In this document: positions 1 through 6,005 of the stretch, piece by piece
Numbering within the stretch: the stretch's first letter is position 1
Layout of the letters: every line of letters starts with the position of its first letter
Origin: an uncultured bacterium
GTDB lineage: Bacteria > Bacillota > Clostridia > Lachnospirales > Lachnospiraceae
Direction of reading: 5' to 3'
Length of the DNA: 6,363 bases
Assembly: GCA_945871045.1 (NCBI GenBank)
Contig: CAMBUC010000127.1
Coordinates: 1-6,363, forward strand
Translations under genes and position numbers: made by a program
Notes under the pieces: generated by a model
Database searches by the model: none
The model's input: the letters and a program-made list of their open reading frames with translations, nothing else
What the model was told of the DNA's origin: nothing

Positions 1-1012
1 GAGATTTTACCCAAAGATAAAATGCACCCTGCGGCTTGATGCAGGAAAAGCCCATTCTGGTCAGTTCCCCGTATAATAATTCTCTGTTCTTATCATAGTA
101 TGCTACATCCGTCTGCTCGTCCAAACATTTTGCAACTGCTTTCTGGATCAAAGACGGTGCATTTACGAAACCCAGCTGTCTGTTTGCGATCTCGATACCG
201 GTCTGCACATCGGCTGCATCGGTCACTTCATTGGGAACGACCACATATCCGATACGCTCTCCGGGCAGTGACAGCGACTTACTGAAAGAATAGCCCACGA
301 TTGTATTGTGATAGAATTTTGTAAGGAAACGAACCTCTTCTCCATCGTATACTAACTCACGATAAGGCTCATCAGAGATCAGGTAGATCTCATGGGCGTA
401 TTCCTTTTCTTTCTTTAACAGGATCTCACCCATCTGTGTCATTGTCTCATCACTGTAAATCACACCGGTGGGATTGTTGGGTGTATTGATAATGACAGCC
501 TTTGTCTTCTCTGTGATCTTCTTTTCAAAATCTGCAAGATCCGGCTGGAAAGTCTCTAAGTTCGGGGCAACCTCAACGATCTTTCCGCCAAAATTTGCTG
601 CATATCCGCGGTACTCGCCAAAGTACGGTGCGAATGCAATGACTTCATCACCAGGATCAAGAAATGTCTTTAAGATAATATTCAGTCCGCCTGCTGCTCC
701 AACTGTCATAATGATATTGTGGAAATCAAAATCTGTTCCAAAACGCTTGTTCAGATTCTCCGCGATGGCAGTACGAACATCCGGATAACCGGCATTTGCC
801 ATATATCCATGTAATTCCATAGAATCCAACTCGTCGACGGTATCTTTGATCGCCTGGTTGACACTGGCGGGAGCCGGTGTCGCCGGATTACCCAGCGAAA
901 AATCGTATACATTCTCTGCACCGATCTTTGCTGCCATTTCCTTGCCTTCGTTGAACATGGCACGGATCACGGAATTTCCTTTTAACGCTGTCTGAATGTT
1001 TTGTGATAACAT
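1..1012 (-). CDS. PLP-dependent class I aminotransferase, aspartate aminotransferase type (3' end cut by window edge)
   Basis: A cytoplasmic fold-type I aminotransferase that most likely moves an amino group between aspartate (or a similar amino acid) and 2-oxoglutarate. The frame is open for 337 codons from ATG at 1012 and runs off the window; the family is about 390-400 residues, so roughly 60 C-terminal residues are missing. Visible landmarks are the substrate-loop GNPATP near residues 41-46, NTPNNPTG at 176-183, SDEPYR at 213-218, and the PLP lysine K245 in SFSKSLSLPGERIGY. The last visible residues, GAFYLWVKS, match the conserved GAFY segment. The start is supported by AAGGGAGGA (1021-1029) about 8 bases upstream. 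It follows ilvE on the same strand after 220 bases, so it may share amino-acid metabolism with it, but the hairpin between them argues against a tight operon. The class is certain; exact substrate preference is inferred. Confidence 0.93.
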   Translation of the reverse strand, partial: MLSQNIQTALKGNSVIRAMFNEGKEMAAKIGAENVYDFSLGNPATPAPASVNQAIKDTVDELDSMELHGYMANAGYPDVRTAIAENLNKRFGTDFDFHNIIMTVGAAGGLNIILKTFLDPGDEVIAFAPYFGEYRGYAANFGGKIVEVAPNLETFQPDLADFEKKITEKTKAVIINTPNNPTGVIYSDETMTQMGEILLKKEKEYAHEIYLISDEPYRELVYDGEEVRFLTKFYHNTIVGYSFSKSLSLPGERIGYVVVPNEVTDAADVQTGIEIANRQLGFVNAPSLIQKAVAKCLDEQTDVAYYDKNRELLYGELTRMGFSCIKPQGAFYLWVKS

Positions 1013-1100
1013 CTATGTTGTCCTCCCTTAACTATGTATGTTGTTATATTCATCCTTGCAAAGCATTTCTTTTACCGAAACGCCTGTAAAACACAAAGCA

Positions 1101-1125
1101 GCGGATCCACCAAACGTGAATCCGC
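1101..1125 (-). terminator. GC-rich hairpin, probable terminator downstream of ilvE
   Basis: The arms 1101-1110 and 1116-1125 are complementary with one mismatch around a 5-base loop (caaac). On the minus strand the stem is followed by the U-rich but interrupted stretch TGCTTTGTGTTTTAC; on the plus strand it is followed by CTTTT. It lies about 110 bases after the ilvE stop and is the only stem-loop I found in the gap. The interrupted U tract makes it a moderate rather than strong intrinsic terminator, possibly working in both directions. Confidence 0.5.
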
Positions 1126-1130
1126 CTTTT

Positions 1131-1159
1131 AGTTTACTCTATGAACGCAAAAATGTAAA
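1131..1159 (-). promoter_or_regulatory. candidate sigma-A promoter for the aminotransferase
   Basis: On the minus strand TTTACA (1159-1154) and TAAACT (1136-1131) are separated by exactly 17 bases. The -10 hexamer is the same as that of the ilvE promoter. Transcription would begin near 1124, inside the hairpin at 1101-1125, so either this promoter gives a transcript with a 5' stem-loop or the hairpin belongs to ilvE and the match is partly fortuitous. Confidence 0.4.
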
Positions 1160-1232
1160 GTTTAATCAATACCCGTTCTATTTCAAAGCAGAATTTGAGG
1201 TACTGGAACGAGGTACGAGTGACCAGTAACAA

Positions 1233-2255
1233 TTAGATCTCTACGATCCATCCTTCCGGTGCCTCGATGCGTCCCATCTGAATGCCGGTCAAAGTATCGT
1301 AAAGTTTCTTGGTTACAGGTCCCATCTCATCCATTCCGCTGGGGAAGCAGATCTCGTTGCCGTGATCATTGATCTTTCCTACCGGTGAGATAACTGCTGC
1401 GGTTCCGCAAAGTCCGCACTCTGCAAAATCTTTGATCTCGTCAAAGCGTACCGGACGATGCTCTACCTTCATGCCTAAGTACTTCTCTGCAACTACCATC
1501 AGTGAACGGCGTGTGATGGAAGGTAAGATACTGTCTGACTTCGGTGTAACCAATGTACCATCCTTTGTGATGAAGATGAAGTTTGCTCCACCGGTCTCCT
1601 CCACGTAGGTTCTGGTGGCAGCATCGAGATACATATTCTCATCAAATCCCTGCTCATGGGCATCTACGATCTGATATAAACTCATGGCATAGTTTAATCC
1701 TGCCTTGATATGTCCGGTTCCGTGAGGGGCTGCACGATCGTAATCACAAACACGGATCGTGATGGGCTTTGCGCCGCCCTTGAAGTAAGGTCCTACCGGT
1801 GTACAGAAAATACGGAACTGATACTCATCTGCAGGCTTTACACCGATAACTGCGGAACTTCCGAACATGTAAGGACGGATGTACAGTGTTGCCCCTGATC
1901 CAAAGGGAGGCACATACGCTTCATTTGCACGAACAACTTCTTTTACTGCCTCTACAAATTTATCCTCAGGAAAGACGGGCATCTGAAGACGCTCACAGGA
2001 ATCTTTCATTCGGCTCGCATTTAAGTCCGGGCGGAAACATACGGTTCTGCCATCCTCTGTGGTGTATGCCTTTAAACCTTCGAAACAGGTCTGCGCATAC
2101 TGTAACACACCTGCGCACTCTGTCATGGTAATGGTGGCATCCTCTGTCAGGACACCTTCATCCCATGCTCCGTTTTTATAATTTGAAACAAATCGCTTAT
2201 CTGTTACCTGATAACCGAATCCTAGGTTTGACCAGTCGATGTTTTTCTTTTCCAT
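1233..2255 (-). CDS. ilvE: branched-chain amino acid aminotransferase
   Basis: A cytoplasmic fold-type IV PLP enzyme (EC 2.6.1.42) that carries out the last step of leucine, isoleucine and valine synthesis and the first step of their breakdown, with 2-oxoglutarate/glutamate as partner. The 340-residue length is normal for the longer BCAT subgroup. Landmarks are FEGLKAY at 58-64, YIRPYMFG at 125-132, the PLP lysine K184 in GTGHIKAGLNYAMSLY, the glutamate-rich VEETGGANFIF near 218-228, and SILPSITRRSL at 242-252. A CGLC pair (C280, C283) precedes GTAAVISP. The ATG at 2255 has the ribosome binding site AAGAGGA (2264-2270) 8 bases upstream. It has its own strong promoter at 2320-2348 and a short leader with no room for a T-box. 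The neighbouring aminotransferase fits a general role in amino-acid transamination. Confidence 0.97.
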   Translation of the reverse strand: MEKKNIDWSNLGFGYQVTDKRFVSNYKNGAWDEGVLTEDATITMTECAGVLQYAQTCFEGLKAYTTEDGRTVCFRPDLNASRMKDSCERLQMPVFPEDKFVEAVKEVVRANEAYVPPFGSGATLYIRPYMFGSSAVIGVKPADEYQFRIFCTPVGPYFKGGAKPITIRVCDYDRAAPHGTGHIKAGLNYAMSLYQIVDAHEQGFDENMYLDAATRTYVEETGGANFIFITKDGTLVTPKSDSILPSITRRSLMVVAEKYLGMKVEHRPVRFDEIKDFAECGLCGTAAVISPVGKINDHGNEICFPSGMDEMGPVTKKLYDTLTGIQMGRIEAPEGWIVEI

Positions 2256-2319
2256 AGTACAATTCCTCTTTTCTTATTATTTACTGATTATTTAATAGTA
2301 TAAAACATCTTTTGGGAAT

Positions 2320-2348
2320 AGTTTAGTCCCATCTTCCTAGACTGTCAA
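2320..2348 (-). promoter_or_regulatory. sigma-A promoter for ilvE
   Basis: The minus strand carries a perfect TTGACA (2348-2343), a 17-base spacer and TAAACT (2325-2320). Transcription should start near 2313 and give a leader of about 58 bases. No operator palindrome or leader peptide is evident in it. Confidence 0.8.
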
Positions 2349-2416
2349 GCGCAAACCCACAGAAAATCAAAAACCAAATTTTCGTAACTGTGCTTCATCT
2401 TTTTTCCTCATCTGTT

Positions 2417-2827
2417 TCACGATTTGTTTAAAATACTGCCTCTAAGTTCCAGAATCTTCTTCTCTATCTGACCGATAACCAGTTTAAACTCCTCATCCGA
2501 TTTTCCTGTCGGATCCTCAAGTCCCCAGTTATCATAAAATCCTCTCCCGATAAAAGGGCAGCCAACATTACAGCCCATGGAAATTGCGATATCAACCTCA
2601 GGAATCTCTGAAATAAGTTTACTGCGTTGTCCGTTTGCTTCCATATCAATACCATAAATTTCCTTCATAAGCCTGACAGCATCCTGGTTCATCTGTGGTT
2701 TTGTTTCTGTTCCGGCAGAATAACTCTCAAAGACATCTCCTGCCAGATGTTTACCAAGTGCTTCCGCAATCTGGCTTCTACAGGAGTTATGAACACAGAT
2801 AAATGCTACTTTTGATTCTTTACTCAT
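2417..2827 (-). CDS. arsC: arsenate reductase, low-molecular-weight phosphatase-like (thioredoxin-coupled type)
   Basis: A cytoplasmic enzyme reducing arsenate to arsenite through a cascade of cysteines. The protein has 136 residues, close to the 131-140 usual for this family. The N-terminal P-loop CVHNSCR (C11 to R17, the CX5R signature) holds the nucleophile; DPTGK at 105-109 supplies the catalytic aspartate. C86 and C90 in MGCNVGCPF are the likely redox pair; their spacing of three residues is shorter than in the Staphylococcus plasmid enzyme (C82 and C89). I chose ATG at 2827 because AAGGAAGG lies 5-8 bases upstream; an in-frame TTG at 2851 would overlap the previous gene and lacks such a site. 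It starts 13 bases after the thioredoxin-like gene and is the last gene of the arsR operon. Alternative: a protein tyrosine phosphatase, unlikely given the extra cysteines and context. Confidence 0.93.
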   Translation of the reverse strand: MSKESKVAFICVHNSCRSQIAEALGKHLAGDVFESYSAGTETKPQMNQDAVRLMKEIYGIDMEANGQRSKLISEIPEVDIAISMGCNVGCPFIGRGFYDNWGLEDPTGKSDEEFKLVIGQIEKKILELRGSILNKS

Positions 2828-2840
2828 AAATGCCTTCCTT

Positions 2841-3248
2841 CTAACAGCCAAGTTTTTTTAAAAGTTCCTCCACTTGCGCTGCTTTTAACACTTTACCCAT
2901 AGATACTACCTGCTCATTCACAACGATCGCAGGCATACTCATCACACCATAACTCATTACTATTTCCATATCAGTAATGTACGCAACCTCTGCATCAACA
3001 TGCATGTTTGCAACTGCTTTTTTTACATTTTCATACTGCTCATGGCAGGACTTACATCCGGCACCTAAGACCTTAATATGACATCCCTTTCCTCCACAAG
3101 CACAGCAAGCCTCCGAAGCGACAAATGTTTTTTCTTCACTAACCGCTCCGTTACATCCGCATGCCGGTTTCTCTACAGGGGCTGATTCACAACAGCATCC
3201 CCCTTCTGTCTCCACTTCCTTTTTCTTACCAAATCCAAATAATCCCAT
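2841..3248 (-). CDS. thioredoxin-fold redox-disulfide protein with Cys-rich N-terminal extension
   Basis: The C-terminal part (about residues 56-135) is a small thioredoxin-like domain of the Thioredoxin_3 / redox-active disulfide protein 2 family: HIKVLGAGCKSC gives the CXXC pair C65/C68, and SMPAIVV (P106) is the cis-proline region. Members often sit beside UPF0718 permeases, as here. The N-terminal 55 residues are unusual: after a basic GKKK stretch they hold nine cysteines (18, 19, 20, 30, 32, 48, 49, 51, 56), and the protein ends in Cys135. There is no signal peptide, so it should be cytosolic. Likely roles are reductant for ArsC or thiol carrier of As(III) to the permease; both are inferences. 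The ATG at 3248 has AAAGGAGAT 8-9 bases upstream. It lies 43 bases after the permease and 13 before arsC. Confidence 0.88.
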   Translation of the reverse strand: MGLFGFGKKKEVETEGGCCCESAPVEKPACGCNGAVSEEKTFVASEACCACGGKGCHIKVLGAGCKSCHEQYENVKKAVANMHVDAEVAYITDMEIVMSYGVMSMPAIVVNEQVVSMGKVLKAAQVEELLKKLGC

Positions 3249-3291
3249 AATCGTAATCTCCTTTTCTTTTTATTTAATGTTTTTTATATCC

Positions 3292-4287
3292 TTAGATAAT
3301 CAGATACTGTATGGCATTAAAGAAATAGCCCACAAGAATGATTCCAGCGGTACAAATTGCGATAAAGATCCCAAGAAGTTTCGGTTTGATGGCTTTCTTC
3401 AGCATGATCATGGACGGGAGACTTAAGGTTGTAACTCCCATCATGAAAGACAGAACCACCCCAAGTTTTGCCCCCTTTGCGAGTAAGGCTTCCGCGATCG
3501 GAATGCACCCGAAAATATCCGCATACATTGGTACACCTGCGATTGTAGCAAGGACAACTCCAAACGGATTCCCATTACCAAGAAATCTTACGATCAAATC
3601 CTGCGGAATCCAGTTATGAATAAAGGCTCCGATACTAACTCCGATAAGAATATACGGAAACACCTTCTTAAATGTCCCCGTCACTTGTTCTCCGGAATAT
3701 CTCAGACGGTCCTTTTTCGTTAGTTCTTCCTGTGGAAGATCCATCTGCTTTGCATTTCGAATAAATTCTTCCACCTGATTTTCGAGATGAAGTTTTTCAA
3801 TTAAGGTTCCCCCTGCTACTGCTATCACAAGTCCAAGAATCACATACACGATTGCTACCTTGGCGCCAAAAATACTCATCAGAAGTACAAGGGAGCCCAA
3901 GTCTACCATCGGTGATGAGATTAAAAAAGAGAACGTAACTCCAAGGGGAAGGCCCGCACTTGTAAACCCAATAAAGAGGGGAATGGATGAGCAGGAGCAA
4001 AACGGTGTTACCGTTCCCAGCAATGCTGCCAGGATATTAGCGGCGGTTCCATGAAATCTTCCCAGTATCTTCTTGGTTCTCTCCGGCGGGAAATAACTTT
4101 GAATATAACTGATAACAAATATGAGCGTACACAATAGCACGACAATCTTTATCACATCATAAATAAAAAACCGAATCGAACCACCTAGTTTTCCTGTGAT
4201 ATCAAAACCTAACGCAGTTAATAGGTTTCCGATCACACTGCTCAGCCATTTCATACCCAGTATCTGGTCCTGAATAAATGTCCACAT
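3292..4287 (-). CDS. UPF0718/ArsP-like permease (possible metalloid exporter)
   Basis: An integral membrane protein of 331 residues with about eight hydrophobic segments, in two halves joined by a charged cytoplasmic loop near residues 163-208. The first half holds TPFCSCSSIP (residues 94-103, C97 and C99), the diagnostic motif of the YraQ/ArsP permease family; the second half has GVPMYADIFGCIPIAE at 251-266. Characterised ArsP members export trivalent organoarsenicals through such cysteines, and other members are linked to other metals, so arsenic export is inferred from neighbours arsR and arsC. I chose ATG at 4287 because GGAGG lies 7 bases upstream (around 4295-4299); an upstream in-frame ATG at 4317 lies inside an inverted repeat and has no such site. 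An operator-like repeat at 4303-4324 directly precedes the gene, which follows arsR by 75 bases. Confidence 0.9.
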   Translation of the reverse strand: MWTFIQDQILGMKWLSSVIGNLLTALGFDITGKLGGSIRFFIYDVIKIVVLLCTLIFVISYIQSYFPPERTKKILGRFHGTAANILAALLGTVTPFCSCSSIPLFIGFTSAGLPLGVTFSFLISSPMVDLGSLVLLMSIFGAKVAIVYVILGLVIAVAGGTLIEKLHLENQVEEFIRNAKQMDLPQEELTKKDRLRYSGEQVTGTFKKVFPYILIGVSIGAFIHNWIPQDLIVRFLGNGNPFGVVLATIAGVPMYADIFGCIPIAEALLAKGAKLGVVLSFMMGVTTLSLPSMIMLKKAIKPKLLGIFIAICTAGIILVGYFFNAIQYLII

Positions 4288-4302
4288 ACATATACCTCCA
4301 TC

Positions 4303-4324
4303 TATATAGACAAACATCTATATA
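4303..4324 (-). promoter_or_regulatory. perfect inverted repeat, candidate ArsR operator upstream of the permease
   Basis: Arms TATATAGA (4303-4310) and TCTATATA (4317-4324) are perfectly complementary around CAAACA. The 16 bases at 4306-4321 match, at 14 of 16 positions, a segment on the opposite strand just downstream of the arsR -10 box (4707-4722). The repeat is a few bases upstream of the permease ribosome binding site. ArsR/SmtB proteins bind such short AT-rich dyads, so an internal operator is the likeliest reading; in RNA it could also fold into a weak stem. Confidence 0.55.
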
Positions 4325-4338
4325 TTTGCCATATTTTT

Positions 4339-4361
4339 TGCTGGTACAATTTGTACCAGCA
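4339..4361 (-). other. perfect hairpin between arsR and the permease gene
   Basis: Eleven bases on each side (TGCTGGTACAA and its exact complement) flank a single base, giving a strong stem that begins one base after the arsR stop codon. On the minus-strand transcript it is followed by AAAAAATATGG, not by U residues, so it is not a standard intrinsic terminator for the operon. It may mark an mRNA processing or stabilising point that sets different levels of arsR and downstream genes. The TTGTAC in its distal arm could also serve as a weak -35 box. Confidence 0.5.
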
Positions 4362-4362
4362 T

Positions 4363-4689
4363 TTATTCATTCTTTGTCTCACAACAGACTCTCGAAGGGT
4401 TGCCTTCTGAATGATTTCCACAACAGGTGATCGCAGCAACATAATCCTTGTACTCTTTGAACTTCTCGCAATTGATGGAATAATGCTGCCATTTTCCATC
4501 CTTATAAGAACTTACCAGACCGCAGTCTGAAAGCACCTTCATATGATGAGACAATGTGGGCTGCGTGACCTGTAATTCTTCCAACAGATTACATCCGCAC
4601 TTTTCTCCCTGCGTGAGCATTTCTATGACCTTTAGCCTGTTTGGATCTGACATTGCTTTACAGATATTTGCAACTTCTTCTCTTGTCAC
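4363..4689 (-). CDS. arsR: ArsR/SmtB-family metalloregulatory repressor
   Basis: A winged-helix DNA-binding repressor that should leave its operator when As(III) or a similar soft metal binds. Counting from the GTG at 4689 it has 108 residues, a typical length. KCGCNLLEEL places C31 and C33 in the first helix of the DNA-binding region, like the CVC arsenite site of E. coli ArsR; QPTLSHHMKVL is the recognition helix and DGKWQHYSIN the wing. The C-terminal tail has further vicinal pairs (C89-C90, C102-C103) that could add metal ligands. I prefer GTG 4689 because GAGGTGAT, an excellent anti-16S match, lies just upstream; ATG 4695 and GTG 4698 overlap that site, although annotation pipelines may pick them. 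It is the first gene of the operon and probably autoregulated through 4706-4723. Confidence 0.92.
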   Translation of the reverse strand: MTREEVANICKAMSDPNRLKVIEMLTQGEKCGCNLLEELQVTQPTLSHHMKVLSDCGLVSSYKDGKWQHYSINCEKFKEYKDYVAAITCCGNHSEGNPSRVCCETKNE

Positions 4690-4705
4690 TCTCATCACCT
4701 CGTTG

Positions 4706-4723
4706 CATGGATATTTGTCTATC
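4706..4723 (-). promoter_or_regulatory. candidate ArsR operator at the arsR transcription start
   Basis: The minus strand reads GATAGACAAATATCCATG, matching the dyad upstream of the permease at 14 of 16 core positions. It lies immediately downstream of the -10 box and covers the expected start of transcription near 4720, where a bound repressor would block initiation. A weaker match (11 of 16) on the plus strand at 4741-4756 overlaps the -35 box. Confidence 0.5.
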
Positions 4724-4726
4724 GGT

Positions 4727-4755
4727 AGTATATCCTATGCATAGATACTCGTCAA
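4727..4755 (-). promoter_or_regulatory. sigma-A promoter of the arsR operon
   Basis: On the minus strand TTGACG (4755-4750) is followed after exactly 17 bases by TATACT (4732-4727). The spacer contains the perfect 10-bp palindrome CTATGCATAG (4735-4744), which could be part of the repressor site. The promoter begins only 8 bases after the fructokinase stop codon. Confidence 0.8.
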
Positions 4756-4762
4756 TATGTTT

Positions 4763-5719
4763 TTATTGAAATAAAATCTTTTTGTAAGAGTTGATAGCTC
4801 CATTGTGTTTTACACTTTCACCGCAAAATTGATTTGAAAAATGCAGTATTTTTTCAAGTTCCGATTTTGTAAGTTTCTCCAGCGTATCCTTCGTTTTTTC
4901 CATTGATTTTAGTCCGAATAAAAAGGAACCTATAAACCCGTCTCCTGCACCTGTGGTATCAATGGCTTCTACTTTTTCGCAGGGTGAATATGCTTTTTCT
5001 GTTCCGGTATAGGCGTATGCTCCTTTGCTTCCGCAAGTATATATAACCAGTTTCACATTACCTTTAAACAGTTGTGGCAACGCATGTTCAATTTCTTTTT
5101 CCCCCGTAAGAAATTCAAGTTCTTCATCTGAAATTTTTATAATGTCAGATAACGGAAGAAACTCATGTACGGTTTTGAAAAGTGCTTCTTTGCTTTTCCA
5201 TAAAGGGAACCGAAGATTCGGATCAAAACTGATGATTGCATCTTTTTTAGCCGCCATTTCGATTGCGGTTCTGTGTGCTTCTTTCATAGGAAAATCTCCA
5301 AGAGAAACACTGCAGAAATGCAGCGCATAGGCATCATCAAACATTTTTTCAGTCATCTGGTCTTCGGCAAAAAGCATATCGGCGGATGGATTTCTGTAAA
5401 AAGAAAAGGTTCTGTTTCCATCCTTCTCAAGACTCACAAAAGCAAGTGCCGTATTTGCTTTGTCTGTAAAACTGATCAGCGAAGTATCAATCCCGAAAGT
5501 TTTCAGTTCCTTTTCAATCTTTCTTCCAAAAGGGTCATCACCAAGCTGCGTTATGATTTTAGATTTTCCGCCAAGCACGCTGAATGCACCACACACGTTC
5601 GCAGGTGCACCACCTATTTTAGGACGAAAGGATGTGACATTTTCAAACTCACATCCCGTTTTGTCAGGAATAAAGTCTATCAGTGCTTCGCCTATTGCAA
5701 TAAGAGTATCCTTCTTCAT
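4763..5719 (-). CDS. scrK: fructokinase, PfkB (ribokinase-like) family
   Basis: A cytoplasmic sugar kinase that phosphorylates fructose with ATP, normally acting on the fructose released when sucrose-6-phosphate is hydrolysed. At 318 residues it is full length. PfkB landmarks are IGEALIDF at 9-16, GGAPANV at 36-42, SFDPNLR at 164-170 and the ATP/anion-hole motif DTTGAGD at 254-260, with D260 as catalytic base. The ATG at 5719 has AAGGAGGA 3-4 bases upstream and overlaps the stop of the GH32 remnant by four bases (ATGA), a sign of translational coupling in the original sucrose operon. Since most of scrB is gone, it now depends on its own ribosome binding site and on whatever promoter lies above the scar. 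No terminator separates it from the ars promoter. Another PfkB sugar substrate is possible, but the GH32 neighbour favours fructose. Confidence 0.93.
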   Translation of the reverse strand: MKKDTLIAIGEALIDFIPDKTGCEFENVTSFRPKIGGAPANVCGAFSVLGGKSKIITQLGDDPFGRKIEKELKTFGIDTSLISFTDKANTALAFVSLEKDGNRTFSFYRNPSADMLFAEDQMTEKMFDDAYALHFCSVSLGDFPMKEAHRTAIEMAAKKDAIISFDPNLRFPLWKSKEALFKTVHEFLPLSDIIKISDEELEFLTGEKEIEHALPQLFKGNVKLVIYTCGSKGAYAYTGTEKAYSPCEKVEAIDTTGAGDGFIGSFLFGLKSMEKTKDTLEKLTKSELEKILHFSNQFCGESVKHNGAINSYKKILFQ

Positions 5720-6005
5720 ACTTCCTCCTTCACATTTTTCAACTGGTACAAGTTTCCCTCAAATCCGTTCATTTCAAGATCAACGCATTCTTCATCCGGA
5801 TAAAATCTGGTTGATAAAACGGTTTCGCCGTTATTTATATAGATTTCTATTGATGACATATCAACAATCATTCGTATCTTCTCCGGGTTTTCAAGAGGCG
5901 TTTTTCTTGTTGTTCTTCCACAGCCGTAGTCTTTATCATTAAATCTCAGTTCAAAAATCTTACTGTTTTTGTCATAAGAAAAAACAAGTTTTTTGTTAAA
6001 ATTCA
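5716..6005 (-). pseudogene. scrB: C-terminal remnant of GH32 sucrose-6-phosphate hydrolase
   Basis: About 95 residues match the C-terminal beta-sandwich of GH32 enzymes: IRMIVDMSSIEIYINNGE corresponds to the conserved VDRSSVEVFVNDGE-type strand, followed by TVLSTRFYPDEE. The whole five-bladed catalytic propeller, with the NDPNG, RDP and EC motifs and some 380 residues, is absent, so it cannot hydrolyse sucrose phosphate. No start codon with a ribosome binding site serves this frame: the in-frame ATG at 6045 lies inside the LacI coding stretch without a Shine-Dalgarno sequence. The fragment ends in a 4-base overlap with the fructokinase start, as an intact scrB would. Upstream it runs directly into the truncated LacI gene in a different frame, so it is one side of a deletion junction near 5996-6010. 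The exact breakpoint cannot be placed from this sequence alone. Confidence 0.85.

Noticed and set aside
468..963. Plus- and minus-strand ORFs of 70-106 codons inside the aminotransferase gene
   Set aside because: They are other-frame shadows of a gene with clear conserved motifs throughout.
1038..1229. A 63-codon plus-strand ORF in the gap between ilvE and the aminotransferase
   Set aside because: It has no ribosome binding site, no recognisable domain, and covers the hairpin and the likely promoter; treated as chance, although its tail reads somewhat protein-like.
2256..2313. T-box or other riboswitch controlling ilvE
   Set aside because: The leader from the predicted start is only about 58 bases, far too short for a T-box, and no specifier or antiterminator structure is visible.
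2358..2392. AT-rich inverted repeat (CACA/GAAAAT with ATTTTC/TGTG) after arsC as a terminator
   Set aside because: The stem is AT-only in its core, interrupted by a bulge, and is not followed by a U tract, so I do not call a terminator; the arsC operon end remains undefined.
2356..2409. A 17-codon ORF behind GAGGAAAAAAG as an ilvE leader peptide
   Set aside because: It lies almost entirely upstream of the ilvE promoter, so it cannot be part of the ilvE leader, and it shows no run of branched-chain codons or attenuator stems.
5273..5942. Two long plus-strand ORFs (160-176 codons) opposite fructokinase and the GH32 remnant
   Set aside because: They lie antisense to a fully conserved PfkB gene, have no convincing ribosome binding sites and show no domain features.
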